This document shows, piece after piece, positions 63,939-64,000 of a stretch of 64,000 nucleotides of DNA. The stretch covers positions 1,009,742 through 1,073,741 of the forward strand of contig BPIQ01000002.1 of the NCBI GenBank assembly GCA_026004195.1, in the 5' to 3' direction. The translations under genes and the position numbers were made by a program. Within the stretch, counting starts at the first letter, position 1, and each line of letters begins with the position of its first letter. This DNA comes from Candidatus Binatia bacterium. GTDB taxonomy: Bacteria > Desulfobacterota > Binatia > HRBIN30 > BPIQ01. The notes under the pieces are model-generated. The model did no database searches and was not told where the DNA came from. It saw only the letters and a program-made list of their open reading frames with translations.

Positions 63939-64000
63939 AGCGGCTTCCTCCCTTCCCGACCCCGGACACGGCACGGGTGCGAAGGCAAACGGCGTGGCCG

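Noticed and set aside
1..64000. CRISPR array, prophage or insertion sequence
   Set aside because: No regularly spaced repeats, integrase, transposase or phage structural gene was found. The only repeats are the short ones listed.

Overview
The window is very GC-rich bacterial DNA (roughly two thirds G+C by eye) with densely packed genes and many GTG or TTG starts. It has no rRNA, tRNA, CRISPR array, insertion sequence or phage gene that I can recognise. Lipoprotein signals, a PlsB-type acyltransferase, an MMPL/RND exporter and a type IV pilin-like protein indicate a Gram-negative cell envelope. Two wax ester synthase/DGAT genes, CaiB/BaiF CoA-transferases, metal-dependent amidohydrolases, a luciferase-like (LLM) flavin enzyme and several acyl-CoA enzymes look like an actinobacterium-like lipid and xenobiotic metabolism. 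This mix recalls uncultured lineages such as Candidatus Binatota or other former deltaproteobacteria, but that placement is inference. The plain chromosomal layout fits a chromosome or metagenome-assembled contig.

Layout: 1-1.4 kb holds two thiol antioxidant proteins and a NarM-like protein. 1.46-4.4 kb is a coiled-coil / SPFH / zinc-ribbon module. 4.5-9.1 kb has a lipoprotein and XRE-type regulator facing a 1002-residue Big2-repeat, Cys-rich lipoprotein across a palindromic promoter. 9.1-11.7 kb has twin hairpin repeats, a polysaccharide flippase, a stand-alone CULT (cereblon-like) protein and a PEBP protein. 11.7-17.7 kb is a leftward CUT1 sugar ABC transporter ending in a B12-type radical SAM enzyme. 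17.76-22.6 kb has PlsB, a pilin and a GT-C glycosyltransferase. 22.6-31.3 kb is lipid and small-molecule metabolism, with convergent WS/DGAT genes, enoyl-CoA hydratase, RidA, MutY, an amidohydrolase and an SDR.

31.3-34.6 kb is a damaged sensor histidine kinase and an empty, less GC-rich stretch. 34.6-39.7 kb is an ACP / acyl dehydrogenase / ketosynthase set beside an MMPL exporter. 39.9-45.8 kb has a small monooxygenase, a serine hydrolase, two alpha/beta hydrolases, a dead response regulator and a MerB-like protein. 45.97-63.9 kb is one long leftward run of 14 genes, many joined by TGATG or near-zero spacing. It holds an LLM flavin enzyme, aldehyde and alcohol dehydrogenases, two amidohydrolases, an isochorismatase-like protein, two SDRs, two CoA ligases, a tandem heme-oxygenase-fold protein, a double CoA-transferase, GalE and UppP.

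Working together, the long leftward run reads as a pathway that oxidises a hydroxylated or amidated substrate to an acid, activates it with CoA and hands it to beta-oxidation. The two WS/DGATs and PlsB would store or build lipid from acyl-CoA. The substrate cannot be read from the sequence. Four genes appear broken or frame-disrupted: the histidine kinase, the response regulator, the LLM enzyme and the 3' end of one WS/DGAT. The two broken signalling genes suggest decay. The other two could equally be sequencing indels.
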